Of a stretch of DNA of 64,000 nucleotides, positions 32,222 through 40,785 are shown piece by piece (within the stretch, counting starts at the first letter, position 1; each line of letters begins with the position of its first letter). A model generated the notes under the pieces. It saw only the letters and a list, made by a program, of their open reading frames with translations. It was not told the origin of the DNA and searched no databases. This DNA comes from JAVJSF01 sp040219555. GTDB taxonomy: Bacteria > Actinomycetota > Thermoleophilia > Miltoncostaeales > Miltoncostaeaceae. The translations under genes and the position numbers were made by a program. The stretch covers positions 1-64,000 of the forward strand of contig JAVJSF010000019.1 of assembly GCA_040219555.1 (NCBI GenBank). The letters are read 5' to 3'.

Positions 32222-34128
32222 GGCTCCACCAGCAGGATGTGGGCGGGAAGGGAGGGGTCGAGCCGCACGTAGTTGTCGCCCCGGGTCCAGTCCCACAGCG
32301 AACCGCTCAACAGGTCGCGTACGCGGAACCGCTCCGGGATGTCCAGGTCCCAGGGCACCTCCACCAGGCCCTCGCGGGGTGCGTGCGGGTCGCAGTTCAC
32401 CACCACGATCACGGCGCCCGGGCCGCGCCCCTTGGCGAATGCGATCAGCTGCTCGTTGCGGGTCGGCAGCAGGCGCAGGTCGATGCGGCGCAGCGGGGCG
32501 TGCTCGCGGCGCAACTCGTTCAGCCGCGCGAACAGCGGCAGCAGCTCGCCGTCCAGCTCGCGCTCGCGCACCTGGTACTTCTCGGAGTCCAGGTACTCCT
32601 CGCTGCCGGGGGCGACCGCGGTGCGCTCGATGTTCTCGAAGCCCGAGTAGATCCCGTAGCTGGGCGACAGGGTTGCCGCGAGCACCAGGCGGGCGATGAA
32701 GGCCGGCCGCCCGCCGTGTTGCAGGTGCTCGGTGAGGATGTCGGGCGTGTTGGCGAAGAAGTTCGGCCGGTAGACCTCGCTGGCCGGCGGTGCGGCGAGC
32801 TCGGACATGTAGTCGGCCAGCTCGCCCGCGGAGTTCTTCCAGGTGAAGTACGTGTACGACTGCGAGAAGCCGGCCTCGGCGAGGGCGTACATCTTCGCCG
32901 GGCTGGTGAAGGCCTCGGCCAGGAACACCACGTCGGGGTGCTGGGCGCGCACGGTGCGGATGAGCCACTCCCAGAAGGGCAGGGGCTTGGTGTGGGGGTT
33001 GTCCACGCGGAAGATGCGCACGCCGCGGTCCACCCAGGACAGCAGGACGCGCCGCAGCTCCTTCCACATCGCGCGCCAGTCGTCGGCGTCCCAGTTGAGG
33101 TTGTAGATGTCCTGGTAGCGCTTGGGCGGGTTCTCGGCGTACTTGAGCGTCCCGTCCGGGCGGCGGTGGAACCAGTCCGGGTGCTCGGACAGCCACGGGT
33201 GGTCGGGCGAGCACTGGATGGCGAAGTCGAGCGCGATCTCCATGCCGTGGGCGCCGGCGGTGGCCACGAGGTGCTCCAGGTCCTCGGTGGTGCCAAGCCC
33301 CGGGTGCACCGCGTCGTGGCCGCCGGCCGGACCCCCGATGGCCCACGGGCTGCCGGGGTCGCCCGGACCCGCGGTGGGGGCGTTGTTGGGCCCCTTGCGA
33401 TGGGTGGTGCCGATGGGGTGGATGGGCGGCAGGTAGAGCACGTCCACGCCCAGCTGGGCCAGGCGGGGGATGCGCTCGGCCACTCCGCGCAGGCCGCCGA
33501 ACGAGCGGGGGAACAGCTCGTACCAGGTGCCATAGCGGGCGCGCTCGCGGTCGACGTCGATCCGGAACGGGGCGGAGCGGACGCTCTCGCGGCGGGTTGC
33601 GGTGCGGCCCATGACCGCGGGCAGGTCGGGCGCCAGGGCCGCCGCCGCCCGCTCGGCCTCGGGCGCCGGGCCGGCGAGGAGCGTCGCGAGGTCGCGGGCG
33701 CGGACGCCGTCGGAGCCGTCCAGGTCCTCGGCGAGCACGGCGGCGAGGGCCGCGCCCTCGGCCAGCTCGGACGCCAGGTCGCGCTGGCCGGCGCCCACCT
33801 TGCGCTCGAGCTCGTGGCGCCACGAGGCGAAGGGGTCCACCCACGCCTCGATGGTCAGCGTGTGGATGCCCAGCTCGCGCAGGGGGAGCGCGGCGCGCCA
33901 CAGGTCGGGTCCGTCGGGGCGCATCGCCACCGTCGTGCCGGCGCCGCCGGGGCCGGCGTGGTGCACCGCGGCGGCCATCGTCTCGTGGCCGTCGCGCACC
34001 AGGGTGCATGAGATCTCGACCATGTCGCCCAGCGAGCGCTTCACGGGCGCGCGCAGACCGGGGGTCGCCGGGACGATGTCCGCGATGCGGATGCGCGCGG
34101 GGCGGTTCCTGGGCGGGGCGCCGGTCAT
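32218..34128 (-). CDS. glgE: Alpha-1,4-glucan:maltose-1-phosphate maltosyltransferase GlgE
   Basis: 636-aa GH13_3 enzyme that extends alpha-1,4-glucans with maltose units from maltose 1-phosphate. It has the family blocks RYGTWYELFPRSFGGLRGVA, YLPPIHPIGTTHRKGPNNA, IALDFAIQCSPDHPWL, nucleophile Asp376 (VRIFRVDNPHTKP) and Glu405 (FLAEAFT). Both are shifted by a constant 18 from the Streptomyces enzyme, again supporting the start. It is first in the operon glgE-glgB-glgX-(unknown). The promoter appears leaderless. Confidence 0.96.
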   Translation of the reverse strand: MTGAPPRNRPARIRIADIVPATPGLRAPVKRSLGDMVEISCTLVRDGHETMAAAVHHAGPGGAGTTVAMRPDGPDLWRAALPLRELGIHTLTIEAWVDPFASWRHELERKVGAGQRDLASELAEGAALAAVLAEDLDGSDGVRARDLATLLAGPAPEAERAAAALAPDLPAVMGRTATRRESVRSAPFRIDVDRERARYGTWYELFPRSFGGLRGVAERIPRLAQLGVDVLYLPPIHPIGTTHRKGPNNAPTAGPGDPGSPWAIGGPAGGHDAVHPGLGTTEDLEHLVATAGAHGMEIALDFAIQCSPDHPWLSEHPDWFHRRPDGTLKYAENPPKRYQDIYNLNWDADDWRAMWKELRRVLLSWVDRGVRIFRVDNPHTKPLPFWEWLIRTVRAQHPDVVFLAEAFTSPAKMYALAEAGFSQSYTYFTWKNSAGELADYMSELAAPPASEVYRPNFFANTPDILTEHLQHGGRPAFIARLVLAATLSPSYGIYSGFENIERTAVAPGSEEYLDSEKYQVRERELDGELLPLFARLNELRREHAPLRRIDLRLLPTRNEQLIAFAKGRGPGAVIVVVNCDPHAPREGLVEVPWDLDIPERFRVRDLLSGSLWDWTRGDNYVRLDPSLPAHILLVEP

Positions 34129-34134
34129 CGGCTG

Positions 34135-34140
34135 ACCCTA
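34135..34140 (-). promoter_or_regulatory. -10 box TAGGGT for leaderless glgE
   Basis: On the minus strand TAGGGT ends 6 nt before the glgE ATG (34128); there is no Shine-Dalgarno. Confidence 0.5.
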
Positions 34141-34318
34141 GCCGAGGCGGGGCCACGCGCCCCGTCTCCTGGTGTGACAGGGCTCACCGGCACCGCACGC
34201 CCGAGGGCGGGGTGGTGAGTGGGCGGGATCGTCGGCACGGGGATGCCGACGGTCTACAGGGAAGCCGGGCGGAGCCGGCATGGCCCCGGGGCCAAGGTTG
34301 GCCCCGGGGCCCGGCGGG

Positions 34319-34324
34319 TACCCT
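34319..34324 (+). promoter_or_regulatory. -10 box TACCCT for leaderless malQ
   Basis: TACCCT ends 5 nt before the ATG at 34330. The 200-bp divergent region with glgE holds no other gene. Confidence 0.45.
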
Positions 34325-34329
34325 GGGTG

Positions 34330-35577
34330 ATGGTGACCATGCCCACCGACCCCACCCATCGTCGCGCGGCCGGCGTGCTGTTGCACGCCTCCGCCCTGCC
34401 CGGCGGCACGCTGGCGGGCGCGCCGCGCTTCATCGACTGGCTCGCGCGCGCCGGCCAGTCCTGGTGGCAGGTCCTGCCCCTCGGGCCGCCGGACGAGTTC
34501 GGCTCGCCGTACGCCGGCGCGTCCGCGTTCGCGGGGTGGCCGGGGCTACTGGGCCAGCCCGGCGCGCCGGTCTCCGAGGAGGAGCGCGACGACCTGCGGA
34601 GCGCGTGCGCCTACTGGATCGACGACTGGGAGCGCCACGCCGGCCCCGGGGCCCTCGACGACCAGGTGCGCTTCGCGCGTGAATGGGGTGCCGTTCGCGC
34701 CTACGCGGCCGAGCGCGGCGTGGGCATCATGGGGGACGTGCCGTTCTATGTGGCGGCGGGATCGGCCGACCACTGCGCCCACCCCGGGTTGTTCCTCGAC
34801 GATGTGGTCGCGGGCGTGCCGCCGGACGACTTCTCCGCCGACGGCCAGCTGTGGGGCAACCCGCCCTACGACTGGCGCGCCATGGCGTCCGACGGCTACC
34901 GCTGGTGGGTGGAGCGGCTGCGCCGCGCCGCCCAGCTGGCGGACGCGGTGCGCATCGACCACTTCCGCGGCTTCGCGGCATGGTGGGCGGTGCCCGCCGG
35001 CGCGACCACCGCCACCCGGGGGGAGTGGCGCCCGGGCCCCGGGGAGGCGCTGTTCCGGCGCCTGGCCGAGGAGGGCCCGGACCTCGGCCTGATCGCCGAG
35101 GACCTCGGCATCATCACCCCCGACGTCGTGGCCCTGATCGAGCGGCTGGGGCTGCCGGGGATCCGCGTGCTGCAGTACGCGTTCAACGACGACCCGTACA
35201 ACCCGCACCGGCTGGAGAACCACCAGCCGCGGGCCATGGTGGTCACCGGCACCCACGACAACGACACCATCGCCGGGTGGTGGGGGGACCAGCCCGGATG
35301 GGTCCGCGACCGCGCCCTCATCGAGGTCGCCTCGTGGGGGGTCCACGAGGCCGAGCCCCACCGGGGCATGGTGCGGTTGGCGCTCGCCTCGCCGGCGGGC
35401 CTTGCCGTCATCCCGGCTCAGGACCTGCTGGGCCTGGGCTCGGAGGCCCGGTTCAACACCCCGGGGACGACGCGGGGCAACTGGTCGTGGCGCCTGCCCG
35501 AAGGGGCGCTCGACGACGAACTGGCCGACTGGCTCGGCCGGGCCACCGACCATGCCGACCGGCGCCCCCTCGACTGA
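34330..35577 (+). CDS. malQ: 4-alpha-glucanotransferase (amylomaltase) MalQ, short form
   Basis: 415-aa GH77 enzyme that transfers alpha-1,4-glucan segments. Family blocks are SWWQVLPLGPPDEFGSPYAG, GIMGDVPFYVAAGSADHCAH, ADAVRIDHFRGFAAWW (nucleophile Asp), LIAEDLGIITPDVV (Glu) and GTHDNDTIAGWW (Asp). It is shorter than the usual ~500 aa, with a reduced region after PVSEEERDDL where amylomaltases have a longer helical insert. ATG 34330 is chosen for the -10 box; ATG 34339 is an alternative. It is divergent from glgE, so pathway synthesis and remodelling could be co-regulated from one region. Confidence 0.92.
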   Translation: MVTMPTDPTHRRAAGVLLHASALPGGTLAGAPRFIDWLARAGQSWWQVLPLGPPDEFGSPYAGASAFAGWPGLLGQPGAPVSEEERDDLRSACAYWIDDWERHAGPGALDDQVRFAREWGAVRAYAAERGVGIMGDVPFYVAAGSADHCAHPGLFLDDVVAGVPPDDFSADGQLWGNPPYDWRAMASDGYRWWVERLRRAAQLADAVRIDHFRGFAAWWAVPAGATTATRGEWRPGPGEALFRRLAEEGPDLGLIAEDLGIITPDVVALIERLGLPGIRVLQYAFNDDPYNPHRLENHQPRAMVVTGTHDNDTIAGWWGDQPGWVRDRALIEVASWGVHEAEPHRGMVRLALASPAGLAVIPAQDLLGLGSEARFNTPGTTRGNWSWRLPEGALDDELADWLGRATDHADRRPLD

Positions 35578-35580
35578 GGG

Positions 35581-35596
35581 CGCCGGCCGGCCGGCG
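35581..35596. terminator. 16-bp perfect GC palindrome between convergent malQ and methyltransferase
   Basis: CGCCGGCCGGCCGGCG is its own reverse complement and fills most of the 21-bp gap between two convergent stops. A bidirectional terminator role is inferred from position only. Confidence 0.3.
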
Positions 35597-35598
35597 GA

Positions 35599-36366
35599 TC
35601 AACTGGCCAGCTCTCCGCGCTTCACGCCGACCATGCCGATGTAGTGGATCGGCTGACGGTCCGTGCCCACCCGGTGCTGGTAGCGCCGGCGGTTCACGAT
35701 CTCCAGCGTCCCGTCCTCGATCGCGTTCGCGATCATCTCGGAGAACCCGCTGCGGTCAGCACCATCGAGGAAGTTCTCGTTGATGTTGAACCCCACCAGA
35801 GCGTCCTCCTCGAGGAGCTCGTAGGCGCCCCGGAAGGCCTCCGGCGGGATGTCGCCGAAGCCCAGCGCGGCGACGCAGGTGAGGCAGTTGAACCGCCACT
35901 GCGACAGGTCCGTGACCACCTCGTCGTCGAGGGCCGACATGTCGGCCACGACGTAGTCGGTGTAGACGCCGGGCCGGTCGCGCTCGGCGGCCATGGCGGC
36001 CTCGGGGATGATGTCCGAGCCCACGACCACTTCGGCGCCCAGGGCGCGGAGCTCCTCGCCCATGATGCCGTTGCCGCCGCCCAGGTCGAGCGCGCGGAGG
36101 TCGTCGACCGGGCCGTCGACCTCCTCGATGGCCTCGGCGATCATCGCCCGAATGGTCGCGGGCGAGTCACACTCAAGAATCTCGTAGAACAGGCGCTCAT
36201 AGAGCCCCGGGACCTTGTAGATGTCCGCGTAGTCGTGGAAGCGGATCTGCCTCCATCTTCCGTCGATTCGTGCGACGAACCACTCTTCGTCCTGCGCGTA
36301 GGTGTCACGCGGGTCCGGGAGGGCTACGGGGACCTGCGTCGAGATCTGCGTGTGCGTCGTACTCAT
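35599..36366 (-). CDS. SAM-dependent methyltransferase, substrate unknown
   Basis: 255-aa class I methyltransferase with motif I LDLGGGNGIMGEEL (about residues 93-106), the acidic residue ending beta-2 in VVVGSDIIPEA, and DYVVADMSALDD. The C-terminal half (ALGFGDIPPEAFRGAYELLE) resembles generic UbiG/UbiE-like enzymes that use a start-with-helix cap. The ATG at 36366 follows a longer open frame and has no obvious Shine-Dalgarno. The AT content just upstream is higher than in neighbours. Its substrate cannot be inferred from context. Confidence 0.78.
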   Translation of the reverse strand: MSTTHTQISTQVPVALPDPRDTYAQDEEWFVARIDGRWRQIRFHDYADIYKVPGLYERLFYEILECDSPATIRAMIAEAIEEVDGPVDDLRALDLGGGNGIMGEELRALGAEVVVGSDIIPEAAMAAERDRPGVYTDYVVADMSALDDEVVTDLSQWRFNCLTCVAALGFGDIPPEAFRGAYELLEEDALVGFNINENFLDGADRSGFSEMIANAIEDGTLEIVNRRRYQHRVGTDRQPIHYIGMVGVKRGELAS

Positions 36367-36566
36367 TCGGTGCCGATCCGTCGGATTCCGGTTCTTGTGG
36401 AACTTACCGGATCCCGTGCTCGGTGTAGGACCGGTGGTCTCGGGGACCCGAATCGCTAGCGTTTCAGGCCGTTTCAAGTCATATGGGCACGGGCCCGGCT
36501 AGCCTTCCCGGCATCCCGCGATCCGAAGCGCCCGGTCGCCGGGTGCCGACCCACGAGGAGCCCGCC

Positions 36567-37478
36567 GTGGCCGCAGCCCTCCCCGCCATCCCCCTGCCCG
36601 ACTGGCGCCCCACCAAGGACACCGTCCACCTCTGGGCGCAGATCGTCGGGAAGGTGCGCCTGAAGACGGTCCCGCCGCGCAACCACTGGTGGCACGTGCC
36701 GCTCTACGTCACCGTGGACGGCCTGAGCACCGGCCGGATGCACCGCGACGGCACCACCTTCCGGATCGACCTCGATCTGCCGCACGACCGCCTGCGCGTG
36801 CGGACGCTCGACGGTCGCGAGGATGGCTTCGCGCTGGTCGACGGCCTCTCGGTGGCCGACTTCGACGCGCGTCTGCACGCCGCCCTCTCCAGCCTGGGAG
36901 TGGATACGGAGATCGTCGAGACGCCCTTCGGCGTCCCCATGACCACGCCGTTCCCCGAGGACACCGAGCACGCCTCCTACGACGCCGAGGCCGTCCGTCG
37001 CTACTGGGCCGCGTTGGACTTCTCCCACCAGGTCTTCGAGGAGTTCGCCGGTTGGTCGACCATCAAGACCAGTCCGGTCCACCTCTACTGGCACTCCTTC
37101 GACCTCGCGGTGACGCGCGTCTCGGGCCGGCCGGGCGCGGCCACCCCGGAGGCCGATCCGGTGACCCGGCAGGCGTACTCGCACGAGGTGATCTCGTTCG
37201 GCTTCTGGGCCGGGGACGACAACATCTCCGAGCCGGCCTACTACAGCTACACGGCACCCGAACCGGCCGGTCTCACCGAGGGGGCGCTGCCCGAGGGGGC
37301 GGCCTGGGCACCCCAGGGCGGCATGGCCCTGATGCCCTACGAGACGGTCCGCACCGCCGCAGATCCGCGCGGTGCCCTGCTCGAGTTCATGCAGGCGGCG
37401 TACGTCGCCGGCGCGGACGCCGCCGGCTGGGACAGGGCGGCGCTGGCCTCGCCGCACTGCCCGCACCCCGAAGGGTAG
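36567..37478 (+). CDS. DUF5996 family protein
   Basis: 303-aa protein matching what I know as DUF5996: LHLWAQIVGKVRL-like start (VHLWAQIVGKVRLKTVPPRN), WWHVPLYVTVDGLSTG, VHLYWHSFDLAVTRVSG, SHEVISFGFWAGD. Function unknown; soluble, with no signal or membrane segment. GTG at 36567 is chosen because ACGAGGAG lies six bases upstream (36553-36560), although the frame is open to 36483. Confidence 0.8.
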   Translation: MAAALPAIPLPDWRPTKDTVHLWAQIVGKVRLKTVPPRNHWWHVPLYVTVDGLSTGRMHRDGTTFRIDLDLPHDRLRVRTLDGREDGFALVDGLSVADFDARLHAALSSLGVDTEIVETPFGVPMTTPFPEDTEHASYDAEAVRRYWAALDFSHQVFEEFAGWSTIKTSPVHLYWHSFDLAVTRVSGRPGAATPEADPVTRQAYSHEVISFGFWAGDDNISEPAYYSYTAPEPAGLTEGALPEGAAWAPQGGMALMPYETVRTAADPRGALLEFMQAAYVAGADAAGWDRAALASPHCPHPEG

Positions 37479-37485
37479 GCCCGCC

Positions 37486-37525
37486 GGCCTGAACGCCGGA
37501 GCGATCCCGCGCCGGCGTTCAGGCC
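37486..37525. terminator. Perfect 14-bp hairpin between convergent DUF5996 and MBL genes
   Basis: GGCCTGAACGCCGG (37486-37499) pairs perfectly with CCGGCGTTCAGGCC (37512-37525) around a 12-nt loop. It overlaps the last codons and stop of the minus-strand MBL gene and probably ends transcription from both sides. Confidence 0.6.
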
Positions 37526-38283
37526 TCCAGTGACTCCCCGTCGGCCAGGATCCGCACCCGCTCGCCCACGCCGGCGGCGTCCACCCCGGCGCGCAAGTCG
37601 GCGCGCGTCTCGAGGCAGTGGTTGATGGCCTCCACATGGGTCGGCACCACAACGGCGTCCGGCGCGGCCTGTGCCGTGGCGACGACGTCGCCGGCCTCCA
37701 TCGTGATGGTGCCGCCCTGCAGGAAGCGCGCCCCGCCGGCGTTGACCACGATCACCCCGGGCGCGTGGGCCGCGATGGCGGCCTCCACCTCGGGGCACCA
37801 GACCGTGTCGCCGGCGATGTACACGGTCGGCTCGCCGGCGGCGGTGAGGACGAAGCCGCTCACCGGCCCCAGACCCGCGATCGCCGCCTCCTCACGACCG
37901 TGCCTGCCGCCGGTGCGGGTGATGGTGATCCCCTCCCACTCCACGGGTCCCCCGACGGCCAGCGGGCGCATGTCGGTGAGGCCCACGGGCTGGAGGTCGG
38001 CAAGATCCTCGGGCTGGCAGAACCACGGCAGCGGCCGCGGCAGGCCCAGGACGCCGGCCGCGTCGATGTGGTCCTCGTGCGTGTGGGTGAGCAGCACGGC
38101 GTCGACGCCGGCGATCACCTCCTCGATGGGCATCGGCAGCGGCACCAGGGGGTTCGGCACCCCGTTGGGGGTACCTCGCACCGGCCCGCGGGCGTTCGGC
38201 GGGTCGAGCATCGGGTCGACGATCAGGCGATGTCCGGCCATCTCGACCAGCACGGTCGAGTGGCGCACGAGCGTCAGGCGCAT
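37519..38283 (-). CDS. Metallo-beta-lactamase-fold hydrolase (UlaG-like)
   Basis: 254-aa cytosolic metal hydrolase. It has the metal-binding HTHEDHID block (residues ~66-73), DPMLDPPNARG near the N-terminus, and AGDTVW and THVEAINHC supplying the later ligands. The overall layout matches the UlaG-like lactonase/phosphodiesterase group within the MBL superfamily. Substrate unknown. The 50-aa ORF and DUF5718 gene lie just upstream on the same strand. Confidence 0.82.
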   Translation of the reverse strand: MRLTLVRHSTVLVEMAGHRLIVDPMLDPPNARGPVRGTPNGVPNPLVPLPMPIEEVIAGVDAVLLTHTHEDHIDAAGVLGLPRPLPWFCQPEDLADLQPVGLTDMRPLAVGGPVEWEGITITRTGGRHGREEAAIAGLGPVSGFVLTAAGEPTVYIAGDTVWCPEVEAAIAAHAPGVIVVNAGGARFLQGGTITMEAGDVVATAQAAPDAVVVPTHVEAINHCLETRADLRAGVDAAGVGERVRILADGESLEA

Positions 38284-38287
38284 GGAC

Positions 38288-38440
38288 CTACTCGGTGGTG
38301 GTGGGGGTCGCGCGCACGCTGCGCCACCGCGTCCGGCGGCCGAGGACGCGCATCAGGCGGGTCCACGGGCCGTATCGGCGGTCGACACGCTCAAGGCGCA
38401 CCCCCTGGAGGGGTCCGGACTCGATCTCGATCTGGCTCAT
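38288..38440 (-). CDS. Small ORF (50 aa), hypothetical
   Basis: Begins MSQIEIESGPLQGVRLERVD and ends RSVRATPTTTE. It fills the gap between the DUF5718 and MBL genes on their strand, ends 4 bp before the MBL start codon, and has strongly G/C third positions. No clear Shine-Dalgarno. The basic middle (RRYGPWTRLMRVLGRRTRWR) could be amphipathic. Too short for family assignment. Confidence 0.4.
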   Translation of the reverse strand: MSQIEIESGPLQGVRLERVDRRYGPWTRLMRVLGRRTRWRSVRATPTTTE

Positions 38441-38475
38441 GGTCGGCGCATTCGGCGCCCGGGCCGGCGTTCCTG

Positions 38476-38500
38476 CCGGCGCCGGGTGCGCCGGCGCCGG
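38476..38500 (-). terminator. 10-bp perfect hairpin downstream of DUF5718 gene
   Basis: CCGGCGCCGG repeated at 38476-38485 and 38491-38500 with loop GTGCG forms a very stable stem between the DUF5718 stop (38525) and the small ORF. Confidence 0.45.
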
Positions 38501-38524
38501 TCCGGTGGGGGCCCACGCGACGGC

Positions 38525-39394
38525 TCACGCGGGCACCACGACCCGCTGGCTCAGCACCGAGGCGCCCGCCAGGGCGTGCTCCGCCCCGTCCGCGACGGCC
38601 CCCTCGATGTCCGCCGGCGAGTGCGCCGCGCCGTCGTAGACCACCACCACCGACTCGTCGCCGGGGTGCAGGAACGTGCTCTCGCCCAGCGGGGTGTAGC
38701 GCGTCGCGCCGATGCCCACGACCAGGCCCGCGGGCGCTCCGGCGGAGCGGAGCAGCGCGCCGACGTCCTCCAGGGGTGTCCCGGCCGAGCCGCGCTGGTG
38801 GGCCAGGCGGTCCACCAGCCAGTCGATCAGGACGGTGCCGTAGTACGAGTAGCCGGCCAGCGCCGAGTCCACCCCGTAGGCGTGGCTCACGCCGTCGCGG
38901 CGCAGGAACGAGGCCAGGCGGAGGGCGCCCGTGGGCCCTGCCGCCTCGATGTCGGCAACCGCGAACAGGCGCCGGGCGAGCCCCTTCGAGGCCGGCCCCC
39001 AGTTCTTCTTGTGGCTGATCTTCGTGGCCCCGGGCCGGCGGATGGAGCAGTCGTTGAAGGCGCCGAGCGCCGTGGGCCGCAGTCCGGCGACGGACCCGTC
39101 GGGCAGGTAGTCCACCTCGAACAGCACCCCGGCCTCGGGCTCGATCTGGAGGTTCGCCGGCCCCTCGGCGGCCGGCAGCAGGATGCGCCCGGCGTCCAGG
39201 GGCGCGGTGCCGAGGAAGGTGCCGGCGCCGGGGGCGTACCAGGGGAAGATCCCCTTGGGCGCCTCAGGGGCGGTGGGCGTGACGTCCGCGAAGTCGGCCG
39301 CCTCCCCGGCCTGCTCGAGGTGCCCGGCGAAGTTGCCGGCGACCCCCAGCCCGAAGCGCCGGTCCAGGTCGTCGGGCGCGTCGATCAACTGCAT
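38525..39394 (-). CDS. DUF5718 family protein
   Basis: 289-aa soluble protein matching the DUF5718 pattern: FGLGVAGNFAGHLEQAGEA at the N-terminus, ALGAFNDCSIRRPGATKIS and KKNWGPASKGLA in the middle, and VVGIGATRYTPLGESTFLHPGD toward the end. The fold may resemble the fumarylacetoacetate hydrolase superfamily, but that is inference. CGGAGGA precedes the ATG. Confidence 0.78.
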   Translation of the reverse strand: MQLIDAPDDLDRRFGLGVAGNFAGHLEQAGEAADFADVTPTAPEAPKGIFPWYAPGAGTFLGTAPLDAGRILLPAAEGPANLQIEPEAGVLFEVDYLPDGSVAGLRPTALGAFNDCSIRRPGATKISHKKNWGPASKGLARRLFAVADIEAAGPTGALRLASFLRRDGVSHAYGVDSALAGYSYYGTVLIDWLVDRLAHQRGSAGTPLEDVGALLRSAGAPAGLVVGIGATRYTPLGESTFLHPGDESVVVVYDGAAHSPADIEGAVADGAEHALAGASVLSQRVVVPA

Positions 39395-39437
39395 CGGTCC
39401 TCCGTGCGGTGGTTCGGCCCGGGTGCCCGGGCGGATC

Positions 39438-40067
39438 TCAGGAGGCGCGACGCCGGCGGGGCAGGCTCGCCAGCCATCCGGGGATGTCGCGCCGCGCCCG
39501 GGTCACGGCCCGGTGCAGGTCGTCGGCCACCGACCCGTCCTCCACCGGCTCGCCGTGGCCCACCACCAGCGTCTGTGGCCGGTGGGCCAGCAGGGCGCGG
39601 GGCGGTGAGAGGCGCATGAACGGGTGGATCCCCAGGGGCAGCCCCGGGCTGAGGAAGTAGGGCGCGGTGCCGACGGACTCGGGGACGACCATCAGCCGGT
39701 GCTCACCCCACCACAGGGCCACCTCGCGCCACAGGCGCCCCTGGACCAGCGGGATGCTCTGGAAGGGGGCGCCGGGCACGCCGCCGACCGGGTTCTCGTG
39801 CAGTGGAACGCCGTGGCGCTCGGCCAGCGCGGCGCAGTCGCGCGGGTGGCGGTCCAGCAGGCGCACGACGCCGGCGACCTCACCGAGGGGGGCGAGGGCG
39901 TCGGCCAGGCCCGGGCCGTCGACCGGGTCGATCAGCCACACCTGCCCACGGTGCGCCAGCGCGCAGGAGGCGCGGCGCATCACGGCCGGGGTGGCGGCGG
40001 TCCACGCCAAGCCCCATGGACGACGCGGGTGCAGCGACAGGGCCGGCGCCCCGTCGCGCTCAGCCAC
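39438..40067 (-). CDS. Degenerate metallo-beta-lactamase-like protein
   Basis: 209-aa protein with the topology of an MBL fold (LIDPVDGPGLADALAPLGEV, VVRLLDRHPRDCAALAERHG, PQTLVVGHGEPVEDG). The expected HxHxDH is replaced by DRHPRD, so metal catalysis is doubtful. Its start overlaps the preceding lipoprotein gene by 8 bp (stop at 40060), so the two are coupled. Family assignment is tentative. Confidence 0.6.
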   Translation of the reverse strand: MAERDGAPALSLHPRRPWGLAWTAATPAVMRRASCALAHRGQVWLIDPVDGPGLADALAPLGEVAGVVRLLDRHPRDCAALAERHGVPLHENPVGGVPGAPFQSIPLVQGRLWREVALWWGEHRLMVVPESVGTAPYFLSPGLPLGIHPFMRLSPPRALLAHRPQTLVVGHGEPVEDGSVADDLHRAVTRARRDIPGWLASLPRRRRAS

Positions 40068-40647
40068 TCTCCACCCCGGACGAGCGGATGAGGCGGGTCA
40101 TCGCCCGCGTGAGGGTCTCCTCGTCCACGTCGCCCACCGAGCGCACGTACAGGCTGTTGGGGCCGACGGCGAACGCCAGGCGGCGCTCGGTGCGGTCCTG
40201 GTCCTCCAGCCGTGCCCCCCGGCTCCCGTTGAGCCCGCTGGGCGTCCACGCCGAGGCCCCGTCATCCTGCAGCAACTCGGCGGCCTGGCCCCCGATGCCG
40301 GTGGCCACCAGGTGCGACTCCCACACGCTCACCGCGGCCACCAGCTCCTGGTCGCCGGGCCCGCTCCAGCGGCGCACCGCCGCCGACTGCATCCGCCGGT
40401 CCTCCAGGGTGGTGGTCAGCTCGGGGTCCGGGGATCCGGTGAGGGCCTCGATCAGCCCGGCCTCGTCCACGGGGGCCGCGGGGGCACCGCGCAGGGCGCC
40501 CGGGCTGGGGAGGATGGTGAGGAGCGCCACCGCATCCGCCGGCTCCCCGCCGGCCTCGGTGGGGCCCTCCGGCCCGCACGCCGCCGCGATCATGGCCAGC
40601 AGGGCGATGGCGAGTGCCGGCAGCAGGGTCGTGGGGCGGCGCGGCAT
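40060..40647 (-). CDS. Predicted lipoprotein, unknown function
   Basis: 195-aa protein with a lipoprotein signal peptide whose lipobox IAAAC puts the modified Cys at about residue 24 (LLAMIAAACGPEG). The mature part is small, acidic and unrecognised (SLYVRSVGDVDEETLTRAM). It would be anchored on the outer face of the membrane. It is the first gene of a two-gene unit with the degenerate MBL protein. Confidence 0.7.
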   Translation of the reverse strand: MPRRPTTLLPALAIALLAMIAAACGPEGPTEAGGEPADAVALLTILPSPGALRGAPAAPVDEAGLIEALTGSPDPELTTTLEDRRMQSAAVRRWSGPGDQELVAAVSVWESHLVATGIGGQAAELLQDDGASAWTPSGLNGSRGARLEDQDRTERRLAFAVGPNSLYVRSVGDVDEETLTRAMTRLIRSSGVESG

Positions 40648-40654
40648 CCGGGCA

Positions 40655-40660
40655 AGGGTA
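40655..40660 (-). promoter_or_regulatory. -10 box TACCCT for leaderless lipoprotein gene
   Basis: On the minus strand TACCCT ends 7 nt before the ATG at 40647; no Shine-Dalgarno. Confidence 0.45.
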
Positions 40661-40723
40661 GCGACGCCGGGGCACTCGGCGTCCGTTAACCCGGCGCCAA
40701 CGGGCGGCTCGCCAGCCAGTTCC

Positions 40724-40729
40724 TATAAT
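40724..40729 (+). promoter_or_regulatory. Consensus TATAAT -10 box of htpX
   Basis: A perfect TATAAT in a GC-rich intergenic region, 56 nt before the htpX GTG. No good -35 is present at 16-18 bp. Confidence 0.5.
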
Positions 40730-40785
40730 CGAACCACCCCCGACGGGGCATTCTCACCACGTCCCCCACAAGGAGAGGACCCACT

